The position numbers were made by a program, and so were the translations under genes. The notes beneath the pieces were generated by a model. It was not told the DNA's origin. It searched no databases and worked only from the letters and a program-made list of their open reading frames with translations. This document shows, piece after piece, positions 20,089-32,087 of a stretch of DNA of 64,000 nucleotides. Each line of letters starts with the position of its first letter. The stretch's first letter is position 1. Source of the DNA: Oreohelix idahoensis (lineage: Eukaryota; Mollusca; Gastropoda; Stylommatophora; Oreohelicidae). The stretch lies in contig JAMPIV010012156.1 in NCBI GenBank assembly GCA_024509875.1, positions 558,001-622,000 on the forward strand. Reading direction: 5' to 3'.

Positions 20089-21923
20089 CATGTATTCTTC
20101 TTCTTCTTGCGATCGCATCTTTGATGATTACACCGTCAGACGAGTTCTCATGATGAATTCGACTGTTGTTTGAAGTTCCTCTTTAGCTCCATATAGCTTT
20201 GAGTTTAGTGTTGAGTCATTGGGCCAGTATATCTGACGGTGTACTCATCCATAAAAAAAAAGCGAGTTGCGTGATACTGTGGTTTCCGGTGCGCCTTCTG
20301 GCCCAGTATCTACGACTTTAGCACCTCTTCAACGGGAGAGTGGGCTCATCCCTAATCTGTTTATGTTCCCAGTAGTAGACTATTCGCAAGCAGCCTGGGG
20401 GTGTCACTGCTCTGCGCGGACCTTGTTTACCGAGGCGGCGTCCGAGCTCGTATGGTGAAAATATGGTTGCGTTATCTTCAAAATAGACCTGTCTTTCCCA
20501 TGGCTTTTCTGCCATCCTGCAACTTTGAGTTAGGGAGTTCTGAGCTCCAGTCTCTTTCCCAGGCATTTTATCCTGGCCTGGCACGCATACAGAGGACCCC
20601 ACTTCTGGTTCTAAGTTAGCAGTTGGGGATAGGTGGGGTAGCACACTGTGCATTCCCCGTCATCCAGGGGGCTCTCCAACTATGCAGAGCTTGCACAATG
20701 CTGTGCTCTGGTTCTGGGCTCTCCCAAGGAATCCTCACGTCCTGCACAGAGCCACTTCCAGATACCCACCACCTGCCAACCCTCCATTGTAGAAATCTGC
20801 ATGCGGCCATCCAGTCAAGAGCCAGTATTAAGTCTGGTGCCCAAGTGATCCCCCCAAGCTCAGTGTGCAATGCTGGGTTCTCATCATGCTGAAACACAGG
20901 AGGGATTGTGATGCTCGGCCATCTCTCTCAACTCTGCCCCGATAAGTGACATTGGGGACTTAACTGTGCCACTGGGAGGCCCCGTTTCCGGGTACACCAC
21001 ACACAGCCAATTGAGGCATCGGTCGCCGTGGGCGTGTCTTCAGTGGGGAAGTTGTGGAGTCTTCCTGTCCATGTTCTTGCACATCCTAACACTGCCCGCA
21101 AGACATCGGAGGTTTGGAGAGTGGCCTTCTCTGCTTTTTTGAGCCGGGGTGGGCTCCCCGGGCAAGTCTCGATGGGGATCGGGACGTGTCCATGTGCCAG
21201 TGGGCCCAGCATCGGCCGCATCTGATGGAGGACTTGCTCTGCCAGGTTTGAGTTAGTAAATTCCAACTTTGTCATCTTCATGGCATTGTGATGCTGGGGT
21301 GCCTGTGGATTTCCTACCGCCCCGGGTAGAAGCCAGAAGTGTACTGTGCCAGCTCTGGGGGAGATAAAGGGGGTGTTTTTGCATCTCCTTGTGATACGTA
21401 GCCAAAGGAGGGTTCACAGTGCTCTTTCCCCGCCACCAAATTGCCTGCTGGTTACGCCGAGTTCTCCGAGGCTCTAGGCATGTGACCAAGAGTTGAAGGC
21501 AATAGGATCGTCACGTCCTGAGTCTCTGTGCCTGTACGATGGGTTCCGATCTTCAGGGAGCAGTCCACACTCGTTCCCACTCCTAAGACTTGTTCAGTAT
21601 CCATCTGGCTCCTTCCCCCCCACAGAGGGCGTGTACAGTGTAGTGCACCGGTTTTATTATTGAGGTTTGCTCCTCTAGATCCGTTGTGTTTAGCCTGAGG
21701 ATTCGCACCCTCAGTTACCAGGACTACCTCGAGGAGGGTGTGGCTCTTCACCACGCACAACGATCTTGGGGTATGAGAGGTTTTGCTAAGCCAAGAGACT
21801 AACACCGCAATGGTCGCTCCTTTCATGAACAAGAATTCACTAGGCCTAGGGTGAAGCAAGGGGGGAAACCCACTACCCACAACACCAGCACATCATACCC
21901 CCTGTCTGTAAAAGACTTTGCCC
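20089..21923 (-). mobile_element. GC-rich 1.8-kb insertion with 12-bp TSD, unclassified
   Basis: It is bounded by a perfect 12-bp direct repeat CAGTTACAGTTA (20077-20088 and 21924-21935). It is clearly richer in G and C than its surroundings. On + it begins with a TTCTTCTTCTTC run, i.e. a GAA tail if read on -. No terminal inverted repeats are seen. Several modest open frames exist (for example 21452-21880 on -) but none shows a motif I recognise. It behaves like a retroposon made from the 5' portion of a longer element plus a short 3' tail. Confidence 0.7.
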
Positions 21924-21935
21924 CAGTTACAGTTA

Positions 21936-22269
21936 TAAAGTAATTTCTGTCTTTAATTTGTTGGATAGATGGTATCTCAATCTGTTGTGGCATGTGCAGA
22001 GTCTGAACATTACCACTTGTTTACTTCATTGATCTGTTAATTGCATTGCTTTTCTAATGTCCAGGTTGCTTTGCTTCCCACTTCTTCCTGACAAAACTGA
22101 TGATGATGATATCCTCTCCATCTCTACTTAGTCTCATTTTTTAATTCACATTTCAGAATCAACGGGTGTTCTTGGAACTCTGAGCAAGTATGAGCAGTGT
22201 TGGCATAGCTGGCAATCCTTTTCAGAGCTTCTTCATGCTAGCAGATACATACTATTAGTCCTTTTCAGG
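21936..22269. other. Unassigned sequence
   Basis: Continuation of the pre-insertion sequence after the 1.8-kb element. No gene or repeat boundary is recognised. Confidence 0.35.
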
Positions 22270-22960
22270 ACTTAGTATCTATCAATGCTGTATTTCAGTT
22301 AACAGATTTAACTTATTTTTGAATGGCAAACTGAGCTGTGATATAACTGATGGACTTAAGTCTAGGTTGGAAGGTGTAACACTAGATGGCGGAACAAGCA
22401 AAGACATCAGTAACCGAAGGAATAAAGCCAGATTAGCCTTTGCCCATCTAAACATCTGGAAATCTTTCCAGTACAGTACAAACACTGAATTAAAAATATA
22501 CAAGAGTTGCATAATTTCTATACTTCTGTATGGTGCAGAATGCTGAAGAGTAAGAGAAAAGGAAATATCCAAACTGTTTTCTTTCCACACAATCTGCCTA
22601 AGGAAAATTCTTTGAATTTTCCGGCCGAACACCATCACCAACTAAGAACTGCTAACTTGGAGCCACCAAGAGGACATGCACACCATCATAGCGGGTAGAT
22701 GCTGGAATTGGCTTGACACCATCACCAGAACTGCCATGCTATGGACTCCAGAAGGACAGCAAAAGCAAGGCCAGCCTAAAGCTACTACCTGGCGGAGAAC
22801 TGTGGAGGTTGAGATGCTAAGCATAAACCAGACCTGGAGCACCACACGAAGGATAGCTGCTGACCGAGCAAAGTGGAGATTGTTTGTTGCTGCCCTACAA
22901 GACACCACCAGGCGTGATGATCACTGATTACTTTGTCAGTCAGTGGCCAAGGACCAAAGA
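22270..22960 (+). pseudogene. LINE-B C-terminal fragment
   Basis: The frames read NKARLAFAHLNIWKS, KIYKSCIISILLYGAEC, then AGRCWNWLDTITRTAMLW and TRRIAADRAKWRLFVAALQ. This is the post-RT connector and C-terminal tail of a non-LTR element ('LLYG-E-W', 'R-WL-H', 'RD--RW---V--L'). Its last 80 bp match the GAA-tailed insertion at 11492-11630. It is frameshifted and 5' truncated. Confidence 0.75.
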
Positions 22961-23189
22961 AGGAAGGAACAAGCCTCGTCACAAGAAGGCAAAATCTTCA
23001 AGAAAAAAAAAAGAAAAAATATGTCTACTTTTTTTCTCTTTAATCCAGCTGTTTTGGTTGTTGTCTGATCATTGTTTGTAGGATTATGTTTGTTGTCAAG
23101 AAGGATCCAGTGGAGGCAACCCATTATGGATATCTGAAGTTTAGGACCGGATGTTCTTGATGATATGCTGCATTTACAAATCATTATCA

Positions 23190-23760
23190 TTCCCCTTCTG
23201 CTCCCAAAGGAGCATAGGCCTTTTTTTGACTAATTAATGCCAGGTTTTCCTGTCTCATATTATCAGCTCAAGATCTTCTATGTTTTCCTCATTTCTTTAA
23301 TGTCTATTTTCAGTTCTCCACTCTATGTGTTCTTCAGTTCCCCTCTGCATTCTTTACTCTGGGGATTCCAGAATAAGGACTGCCTGGTAATGCTATCAAC
23401 AGATTTCCTCAGATTGTGTCCTATCCATTATCATCATTTTCTTCTGATCTCTTGTTCCACTGACACTCGTCAGGTTTGTTTGTCTGGTTTGTGTCATTTG
23501 TTCCAGATTAGTGATCTTGTCTACCATTTCAGTCATTCTATTCTACTCAAGCACACATTTACGGAAGTCTGTAGCTTCTTTGTTGTTTTTGTTCTCCAAG
23601 TTTCAGAGCTATACAACAGGACTGACTTGACATTTGAAGATCTTGCATTTTTGCGTTGGACTTGATTTCCATGTATTTCCTAATGCAATATTATTGCCTA
23701 TTATGTTTCTTCTTTACCTTTTCCAACCACAGAATAGGACAAATTTGCATTTATCTTTCT
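23190..23760 (-). repeat. LINE-A 3' fragment, reverse
   Basis: It contains the complementary LINE-A blocks CCCAAAGGAGCATAGGCC, GGGATTCCAGAATAAGGACT and CATTCTATTCTACTCAAGCA in order, with decay. Confidence 0.75.
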
Positions 23761-23779
23761 GGCATTACTGACATCTGCC

Positions 23780-24385
23780 TGTTCTTAGAGCAATACAAAA
23801 CACCAGAAACGAAAACGTGATGCATGAGATCAGATCTGAGCTGAACATTATCCACAGGTCATCAACCATTGCCCTTCAATGGTTACCCTCCCATTGTGGA
23901 ATCAATGGAAATGAGAGAGCTGATGCTCTGTCTAGAAGTGGCAGTAAAATGGAACAATTCAGCCACCCTTTGTCCTATCGAGAAGCTAAAACCAGCATCA
24001 ACCACAAGTACAAATACCAGTGGAAAAGGGAAGGATTGATAAATTACAACAGATATGACCAAATCCACCAACTAAGTAGACACCAGCAGACCATCATTTT
24101 CCGCCTGAGAACTGGCCACTGTAGATTACTAGGCCACATCTATCGCCTCAGGATATCTCATATGAATGAATGTCCTTGTGGAACTAGAAACCCCTGAACA
24201 CATTCTCCAAAACTGCCCAACCCATGATGACCCACGACGTCTGACCTGGCCAGAGGGTGTTGAACTCAAGCAGAAGCTATGGGGCTGCCATGCCGACCTG
24301 GAAAAGACTGTGAACTTTGTCCTGGTGACAAACCTGCTGGTTTAGCATGACTACACACTGAACGCAGAAGAAGAGCAGTGTAACA
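23780..24385 (+). pseudogene. LINE-D RNase H domain and 3' end
   Basis: Starting near 23815 the frame shows IALQWLPSHCGINGNERADA (RNase H), a region with IIFRLRTGHCRLLGHIYRL, and ISHMNECPCGT then HILQNCP, the C-terminal C-C-H-C-like motif of the family. It ends at a short GAAGAAGAG tail. A frameshift near 24190 separates the zinc motif halves. This copy provides the intact form of the site where a DNA transposon sits at 41138. Confidence 0.82.
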
Positions 24386-24441
24386 TGGAAGAAGACTCCC
24401 ACATCAGAGCTAGGATTATAAAACATAACACACATCATCAT

Positions 24442-26265
24442 TGTAGTGAAATTGACAGAGATACAACGGTAAAATACCTCCAAAGATAACATGTAAGGAT
24501 AAAAACATAATGCGTAGGCTGCTGATAGTACATGATCGCCCAGACCGCGGGTCATCACCCTCCATAAAAATTGACTTGCTAGACAGGAGGGGAACGGCGG
24601 ATAAAAAGGAAAAAATATGACTGGAAAGATTGCGTGAGACTAGAAAGGCTAAGGAGACGCAATTGGGGGGGAAACGGAGAAAAGTCACGTTTCCCAAGTT
24701 GACATAAAGTAAGGAACTCGACAGAAGGGACCTTGGATATGTTACGCCACAGTCATTTATTGGTCGCTTTTGCGATACCAAGCAGAACGCAGATGTTTGG
24801 AATATTACAAAAATTAAAAAGTAACTTTTTCGTAATATTAAGGTTAGGAATATAAAAATTAGCTGGCCGGATGGCCCATTCTGAGCAGTGAACTAATATG
24901 TTCTTAATTTTACAGACGGATAGATAATATTGAAGATAATGACAAAAGACAGTGTTGTTCACATCAGCGACAGACTGTATGGAATAAAAAGTGTCGCTAT
25001 TTGCACAAAAAAACACGACCTTGAGACGCAGGTGTTCAAATCTACTTAGTAGGGAAGCGAAGGGACATTGGTGGGAGCTGTGTCTAAATATAACTTTTAA
25101 CGACAAAAATTTGGAGGGGAGAGAAAGGTTGGTTCAAAAATCAAGTACGTTTTGAAAAAAACAAGTAGAGACGGACAGACTAACAGATAAACATCCATAC
25201 TTGACTGAAGCATGACTGAAATGACTTTAGGGTAGGAAATTTGAATTTGAAATAAACCTAGGCAGTGATTGGCCACAGCCAATCATTTTATCGGCGCTCA
25301 GACGCGCAAGTGGGGCCATTCCTCAATAGTTGTTCGATGATAGACACAGTATTTTAAAGTGTGGTGATTTCCAAATGAAAGAAAGTGAAATAAGTTCAGG
25401 GACGCCATACTATAGTCAGCAGCTCAGCTGAGTTTTGCTAGCATTTCTGTGTTCTTTATTCATAATCTGAGCTGTGAGTTTCAGTTGTCAACAAGGCGGT
25501 GTCCATTCAGTTGGTGATTTTACTCGAGTGTATCTGTGCAGCACGTTGTGACAGAGACCACTATTATTGCCCGCCAGCACGGAGAGGTGGGACCACCAGA
25601 TTTCAGCACCAGAGCTACATATGCAAGTTGAGTGAGCCTCTGGTCTGCTGGAAGTTCACCAACGCCTTTTAGTTACTAATACCCCATAAAATTCCTGCAA
25701 TTTACGGGACACTGTGTAGTCAATATAGACAGGTGTGATGAGGCCACCCCAACAGCACAAGCATTAACTATCCTCCCAAGTAGATGACTACTAGAACATT
25801 TTAATAAAACTAACTAGTCTAGTACTTATATATGTACACTCTTGCATTTATTATGTAACATTCCATGCATTTCTTTCATAATTTTTAAATCCTTTTTTTT
25901 TTAAAAAAAAGTTCTGGTCAACATAAAACTTGATCCAGAACAAATAAAATGTAATATAATTCTATCAAAAATTTTACACTCTTGAGTTAGTTCAGTGTAT
26001 TATAATATTTGTTAAATATTATTAGTCTGCTTAAATATCTGTGGGTGTATCTATAACTATCACACCACATTACATATCATTACCCTAGACATTTTACATA
26101 GCTACATTCATTAAGAAAAAAAAAATTGAGTGTGAGGTCGTAGTGGTAGCAAGAAAGGCCTTCTGACAATTCACAACTACATTTTATCTCAGGAGCCTTC
26201 ACAGCTGGCCTCATACATTACATTAAGTAATATCACCATCATACAATACCATCAAACCCACTACA
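24442..26265 (+). mobile_element. Solo LTR (1824 bp), intron-less form
   Basis: It begins TGTAGTG and ends CACTACA (7-bp inverted ends) and is flanked by the 5-bp duplication ATCAT (24437-24441 and 26266-26270). That makes it a true solo LTR left by recombination between two LTRs. It is highly similar to the LTRs of the element at 54756. It differs from them by a 21-bp gap near 24780 and by lacking, base-exactly between 25469 and 25470, the 419-bp GT...AG segment present there. Confidence 0.95.
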
Positions 26266-26279
26266 ATCATGTTAGAATA

Positions 26280-26520
26280 CACTTCATTTCCCTTTTTACT
26301 CCTCGTGCAGAATGAAGTTACCTCTACAGCTGGTCCCATTGCCGGAAGTCTGCACTAAAACATTCATGTACTCTTACAGTGGTGGTTTCTGTAGCATTCT
26401 GTTTGACATGATGAGGCTGCCAGCCTCCTGCACAACCTCATATTAGTCGCTAGCAGTAACATTCCTGAGGCAGTAGTCCTATTCTTTTATTGTCTCCTCA
26501 GAGACCCCCCACAATTCACA
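26280..26520 (+). repeat. DR1 dispersed repeat copy
   Basis: It has CTTTTTACTCCTCGTGCAGA, GGAAGTCTGCACTAAA, GATGAGGCTGCCAGCCTCCT, GAGGCAGTAGTCCTATTC and TTGTCTCCTCAGAGACCCCC in DR1 order. Confidence 0.8.
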
Positions 26521-26904
26521 AAGAGATGAGTTCACATACTCTCACATTTATGAAGTCAAGAAATGTTTGAATAAATTCATCTTTATTACTCTCTTTACGA
26601 TACAGGTATTTGATGTATGTTGATATGCCATAGACGAGCTAGGAATAATATGGGTGAGGATATGTTTTTAATGTTTAGATACATACACTTTAATGTGTAT
26701 GATAAAATAGGCAAAAATGTAATTATACACATGACGTGGCTGATGGAAGCTCTTCCCTTGATAGATTCTAAATATCCTGTTAAAACAAGGTAAAATATTT
26801 CAGACTCAGTTCTCGTCACAGGCAACACTGATAAAATTATAACAAATGGAAGTGCATGTTATTCTGTTGTAACAGAAGAAAAACTTTTTTGAAAACCACT
26901 CACT

Positions 26905-27035
26905 ACAGTGGTACATAAGAACGAAGAGAAGTAGAGACAGACGACATGGAAAGACCTTGAGCTGATAGTACAGGACAGGAAGACTTGGCCTACGTTTGTT
27001 GAAGGCCTATGCTTATTGGGAAGCTGAAGGTAATA
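26905..27035 (+). repeat. LINE-A 3'-end fragment
   Basis: GACATGGAAAGACCTTGAGC and TTGAAGGCCTATGCTTATTG are diagnostic LINE-A 3' blocks. Confidence 0.7.
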
Positions 27036-27694
27036 AATGGCAGTTGTACATATCTTAATACAAAAATGGACACAACACACAATATAGATTGGATTTCAGT
27101 ACTGAATATTATTCTTCATAATCTTACATTGCCTCTTTCTTACTTCTGCTGTCTAGATCAGGTCACCAAGAGCTGACGCTCAGTGACTGTGAAGCAAACT
27201 CACTGTCTAGCTACCAATACTAAAACATTAGTATTAATATCTTTAGTAGTGTCTGTATCATACAGTGTATGAGTATAGGTTATGTATTAGTACTGGTTCT
27301 AGTATTAGTATTAGCACTGGTTCTACAGGGAGATTGAGAAGTCACTCCATATTTGTACACTTTTATATCCTCCTTTTTATATATATGAAATAAATGTTAA
27401 ACCAAGGGGCAATAACTGCCATTTGATTAATGAATTTTATTTTTGAATACATTTGTTTCCGGAAACAAAATAAAAATGCCAATAAACTGGCTTTACAATA
27501 GACAGCAAAAATTGCTCCTTGCTATGAGGTCATGTTTGAACAGGCTGGGATCTCACGCTGAGCTGTAATGTTACCAGTTTATGTAATATAATTATATAAT
27601 AGTATTCAGTTCTCTTTATTTAGACGTTTGTTTCTTATAAGGAATGAAGAAATAACTTAAAAGTTGGAAGTGAATGTTCAGTAACACTGTATAT
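27036..27694. other. Unassigned sequence
   Basis: AT-rich, with an imperfect TTAGTATTAGTACTGGTTCTAG-type short repeat around 27220-27330. No gene recognised. Confidence 0.35.
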
Positions 27695-27810
27695 CCTTTT
27701 GGCTAAGATCAAAGTGTCTTAGCCAGGGCCTGGATCACACAAAATTTACACATATAACTCAATAAAGTCAATAGACCTCACTTTGAGCCCCAGAAGGGGT
27801 ATTAAAAAAA
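27695..27810 (+). pseudogene. U2 snRNA-like fragment in a poly(A)-tailed retroposon
   Basis: CCTTTTGGCTAAGATCAAAG (27695-27714) matches, with one extra A, the conserved 5' region of U2 snRNA that includes the branch-point-recognition neighbourhood. The rest of U2 is absent. The sequence continues into unrelated text and an A9 run near 27803-27811. A chimeric retropseudogene is the likely origin; a chance match of about 20 nt to a conserved RNA is less likely but possible. Confidence 0.45.
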
Positions 27811-28059
27811 AAGTATCCACATACTAGAACCAATACTAAATAAGACACTAGTCCTCATTACTAATACAGACACTATTCCTCATTACTAATACAGATACGT
27901 CCTCATTATTTCTCATTATCATATCTATTTTTAAAAATCAGAAGTTGTGTGATATGTTCAAAACAGGTTAAAATGAACATCCATTAAAAACAGAATCATC
28001 AACATTATCATTTCCACCCAAAAATTCAGAAATAGCATGATATGTTCATCTTTGTACAC

Positions 28060-28205
28060 ATTCAGACCTCAACTTGAATATATTTATAGAAAGCAATGGT
28101 TAGCCTGAGGTTGTTGATATCTACATAAATAGTCCAAGAATGGTACTGGTGAACACCAATAGTGCTGTCTCTGTTCCTTATATGCTGGGCACTTTTCTAG
28201 CTTAT
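28060..28205 (+). repeat. LINE-D 3' fragment, uninterrupted site
   Basis: It is colinear with 15430-15517 joined to 17697-17740 and shows what the Tc1/mariner insertion site looked like (GGTACTGGTGAACACCAA region). Confidence 0.75.
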
Positions 28206-28300
28206 TCTTCTTCATTGGTCCTTGGCTGCTGACTGACAAAGCAATCAGTGGCAATCATGGCTGGTGGCATCTTGTAAGGCTACCACTGTTCACAGAAGTC
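28206..28300 (-). repeat. LINE-B 3' end, reverse
   Basis: CTTCTTCATTGGTCCTTGGC, AAGCAATCAGTGGCAATCAT and TGGCATCTTGTAAGGC are the complement of the LINE-B 3' end at 22880-22950. Confidence 0.65.
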
Positions 28301-29089
28301 TCAATACATAATTGAACAAGCAAAAGAAAGCACCTTTTTTTCTTTTTACCATAAGACTCTGCAGCCACAATAAAAATTATACAGAAAATCAGCACTACAG
28401 TAAAACTGATACTGGACAAAACTAAAGAAACAAAGTGATACAAATGAAAGTATTAAGATAAGAACAAGATTTAACATCATGGGTTTAAAAAAAAAACCTT
28501 CATTAGCTGCAAAAACAAAGAAGTTTGACAAATTTTTAAAATCCAAAAGTCTTGATATCCCCCAGTTGAAAAAATAAATGAATGAATAACTTGAATTGTA
28601 TTTTTGTTTTGTCAACTTTTAGTTATTTTGTTCATATTTTCCCCCCAGTTCTTGCATATTTTTTTTAAATATGAAATTTTTCTCAAAACATCCTGTTCTT
28701 CCTTCTGATTGAATGTAAAACTAATATCCATACTTGGAATTCAGCAAAAACTTGGAATTTGGCCTCGGACACTTTCAGTTGTCAGCGTGACATGACGTAT
28801 TTTTAAAGTTATCTGTTATCAACCATTATATGTCTCTCACCTCCATCAGAAAATGAACAAGAATGTAAATAAACAGTTCCCAAATAAGGTTCTGACATTT
28901 CTTCCAGAAAACATAATTTGTAGATATTTTCTTTTATCAAAAGCAAATGATTATTAAATAGTACAATATTTATGTTATAAAAATTTTGCAGTATAAAAAG
29001 AGTTATAATTAAAGCTTTTGCAATGACCAAATATAATATAAAAAATTTAAGTAAAAGTTTGGTTTTAAAAAAATCATAAATTAGACCTT

Positions 29090-29134
29090 GGGGGGGGGGG
29101 GGGGGGGGGGGGGAGGGGGGGGGGGGGGGGGGAG
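29090..29134. repeat. Poly(G) tract, about 43 of 45 bases G
   Basis: A run of G broken by two A residues. It can form stacked G-quadruplexes on + and gives a spurious poly-proline frame on -. Its exact length may be an assembly estimate. Confidence 0.95.
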
Positions 29135-29689
29135 AAATGCATGAAAATTGACACAAGTTTATATTCTAATTTTTTTTCAATATAAATAACTATATTAAAA
29201 GAAATGTAAAAACATTTTTTTTCAAGGGCTAATGTTTATACTTCCTAGGGCAAAGGTACAGAAACCAGTAGCATAATGATTCAGTCTGCTGAGCTGTAAA
29301 TGGGTACTTGACTCTGCTCTTACATTAGGAAAGGCATTTGAAAACAGTGTAATATAAAACATACTAATAAGTTTTATGCTGTTCTCTACTGAAGAAATAT
29401 TCTGTTTATAATTATTTTTAGCTGTTTGCTTCGCTTCGTTGTATTTTTTAATCGTTCTCTTCATCTACCAAAAGGTTCTGTTTCTTACGTTGAAATCCGT
29501 TTAAACGTCGGGTTCTTAAGATATTTGTGAATAAATATATTTGAATTTACTATATAACTTATTAAAAATTAATAAATGCAATAAAAATTTACTTTTTTAC
29601 TGCTAAAAGATGCACAACATATGTTACGCTATTTTTCAAATAGTTACTGTATTTTGAAATAATTCTGAGCAAATTATGGCTTCTAGTTT

Positions 29690-31158
29690 GATGATATGTT
29701 CTGTTACGTTTGCGGATTATTTTACCGATCGTGTTCACCAGAAAAACTTCACACCATTACTAAAGAAAGCATATGAACTTTATTTCGATTCGAAGGTTGA
29801 TGATGCAAAGAAATCTTGGAAGCCAAATGCATTTTTGAGCATTCCATAAAATGACTTTTGGTTATGCCAGTAAAAATTGTTACTTCTGTTCGACAAAAAT
29901 ATCCATGGTTTCATTTAAAACTAGAAATGGATTAATTTCGAAAACAGACCTCATGATCCAAACGTGGTGGGGTTCCACCAGAACAATATCTGTTGGAGGG
30001 AAGAACCATCAGAAAATTGTAGTTTATTTTTTTCGGATTTATACGGTGAAATGGTGTTCCACTTAATTTTCAGAAATATAATACGTGTTCTCGCTTTAAA
30101 GGACAAGCGTTTACTTTAAATTTTGTCAAAACAGAGAACTTGTTATTACTTTGAGATGGAATGACATTTGCTATTATTTATGGTGCACTTTCGGTCATGA
30201 GCACATACGAATGGCGACTTTTCATCGACTCTTCCAAGGTTTAAAAGGATTGCATAATGGTTTCCAGTTTTGTTCATATGAAAGAAACTTATGACAATAT
30301 GGCTATACATTTGGCAAAAATTATGACTACCAATGGCGAATTTTTGTGGAGCTAAAGGTCATTGCAATTCTCACGGGCATGCAGACTGGGTATACTAAAT
30401 TTTGTTGCTTCCTATGTGAATGGGACAGCCGCAACAGACAGGAACATTATGCAAGAAAGGTGTGGCCTATCAGGGATCGTATGCAGCTCGGGCATAAAAT
30501 GTAATACACGAGCCATTAGTTAACAAAGACAGCATCATTTTACCACCGATATTGGGGCTCATGAAGAATTTCGTAAAAGCGTTAGATAAAACGAGCAAAG
30601 CTTTCACTTATCTTCGAGAAAAGTTTCCGCAAGTTAGCGATGCAAAGATAAAGGAAGGTATCTTTGTACGACCTCAGATTAGGAAAGTTATTGCAGACAA
30701 ACAATTCGAGAACTTGTTACATGGTAGTGAACTTCGCGCATGGATGGCATTCAAATCGATCGTCGATAACTTTCTGGGAAATAAAAAATCTGCCGACTAT
30801 GTTGCATCTTGTTAAGCAGTGCATAGATGCATACAGAATTATGGGCTGTAACATGTCCCTCAAAATCCATTTGCTCGATTCGCATCTTGACTTTTTCCCT
30901 GACAACCTTGGGGAAGTCAGCGATGAACATGGAGAACGATTCCATCAAGATATCGCCGTAATGGAGTCACGTTATCAAGGACGGTGGAGTGTGACCATGC
31001 TTTCCGATTATTATCTTCTCGCGATGTACCACACAGGTGCCATTCCACGACGAAAGTCTGACTGCAAAGAAATTAGCCTACATAACTGTTATACTTCTTG
31101 TACTGATTTTGCGTTGTTAAAAACCTTCAATTGCGTATTTCTAGAGATCCCGACCTGA
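29690..31158 (+). pseudogene. Transposon-derived protein pseudogene (DEHGERFHQDI family)
   Basis: Frames in succession show YELYFDSKVDDAKKSWKP (about 29770-29825), GYTKFCCFLCEWDSRNRQ (about 30390-30440), GLMKNFVKALDKTSKAFTYL and EGIFVRPQIRKVI (30552-30710), and, after a frame change near 30800, GCNMSLKIHLLDSHLDF and SDEHGERFHQDIAVME with RYQGRWSVTMLSDYY. I recognise this as a protein family found in many copies in invertebrate genomes, without a function I can name. High copy number suggests a mobile origin. Multiple frameshifts and stops before 30550 show this copy is dead. No terminal repeats or target duplication were found. Confidence 0.65.
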
Positions 31159-31164
31159 TAGAGA

Positions 31165-31980
31165 AAAACGGTTTGCAGATTTAAAAACAGCGCATTAAAA
31201 TTGACCAGAAAAACATAGAAATGTTAGAGAAAGAAAAAAAAAATTTTTTTTTTTGTTAGCCAGTGTTATTAGTTGAAAAATTTCTGAGATGAAATTGCGA
31301 AATATTTACATTTGGATAATTTAGTCAGCAAAGTTGATTACGCGGGAGCATGTGTGCGATTATCGTATGTTATTACTGCATTTGTTTGGTTTGTTTAAAT
31401 GAATTAATTCATTTTTATTATTATATTAGCACGGTCTGGGTGGGGGTTTTTTGTTTGTTTGTTTTTAACGTACGCCCGCTATTACTCGAGGCGAGAATCT
31501 CTTTTTTCCCTGTACAATGACAGGTGTCCACTCGCCGGTCTGGGTGTTTGTTCGCGTTCTTACGCGTGAAAAAGCTGTATATACGATTTTCTTTTTTTCT
31601 GAGCGAAACGGTGAGAAATGTGTACTTTACCCTTTTTGGTGGCAATAAAGCACAGTGGGATAATTATTCGGGGCTATTGAAATATGTCGTTAGCGTCAGA
31701 ATTATAGTTAGGTTACAGAGTTAGGTTTATGATTCCTAAACCTAACCCTTTACATTCCCGACCATTTTCCTTTTTACTGCGTCTGTAAATTTGGTTTAAA
31801 TGAAGGACAGTGGGCCATCTGTTTGGTACAGCCTAAAAAAAGATTTCAGAAATGAAAGTTCAGAGGTCGCAGTAGTAGTCACAGTATATTATGCATGGGA
31901 TGAAATCTTTAATTTAAAACTAGCATAATAATGATCGTTTGAGCACATCAATTTACAACTACTAGGATATTTTTGCTCTT
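31165..31980. other. Unassigned sequence
   Basis: No gene seen. Part of it (about 31780-31850) resembles the left arm of the MITE-like element at 34104. Confidence 0.35.
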
Positions 31981-32008
31981 AAACATGGTAGTGTTTTGTC
32001 TTCATTTG

Positions 32009-32011
<3 letters not shown>

Positions 32012-32084
<73 letters not shown>
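32012..32084. repeat. (TA)n microsatellite
   Basis: About 36 TA units, directly followed by a hAT element; TA repeats also flank the element's other end, so the element entered a TA array. Confidence 0.97.

Positions 32085-32087
<3 letters not shown>

Noticed and set aside
20267..21880. Host exons in the GC-rich block
   Set aside because: The block is bounded by a perfect 12-bp target duplication, so it is an insertion; its frames carry no recognised domain.
28809..29156. Proline-rich protein on -
   Set aside because: It is the translation of the poly(G) tract.
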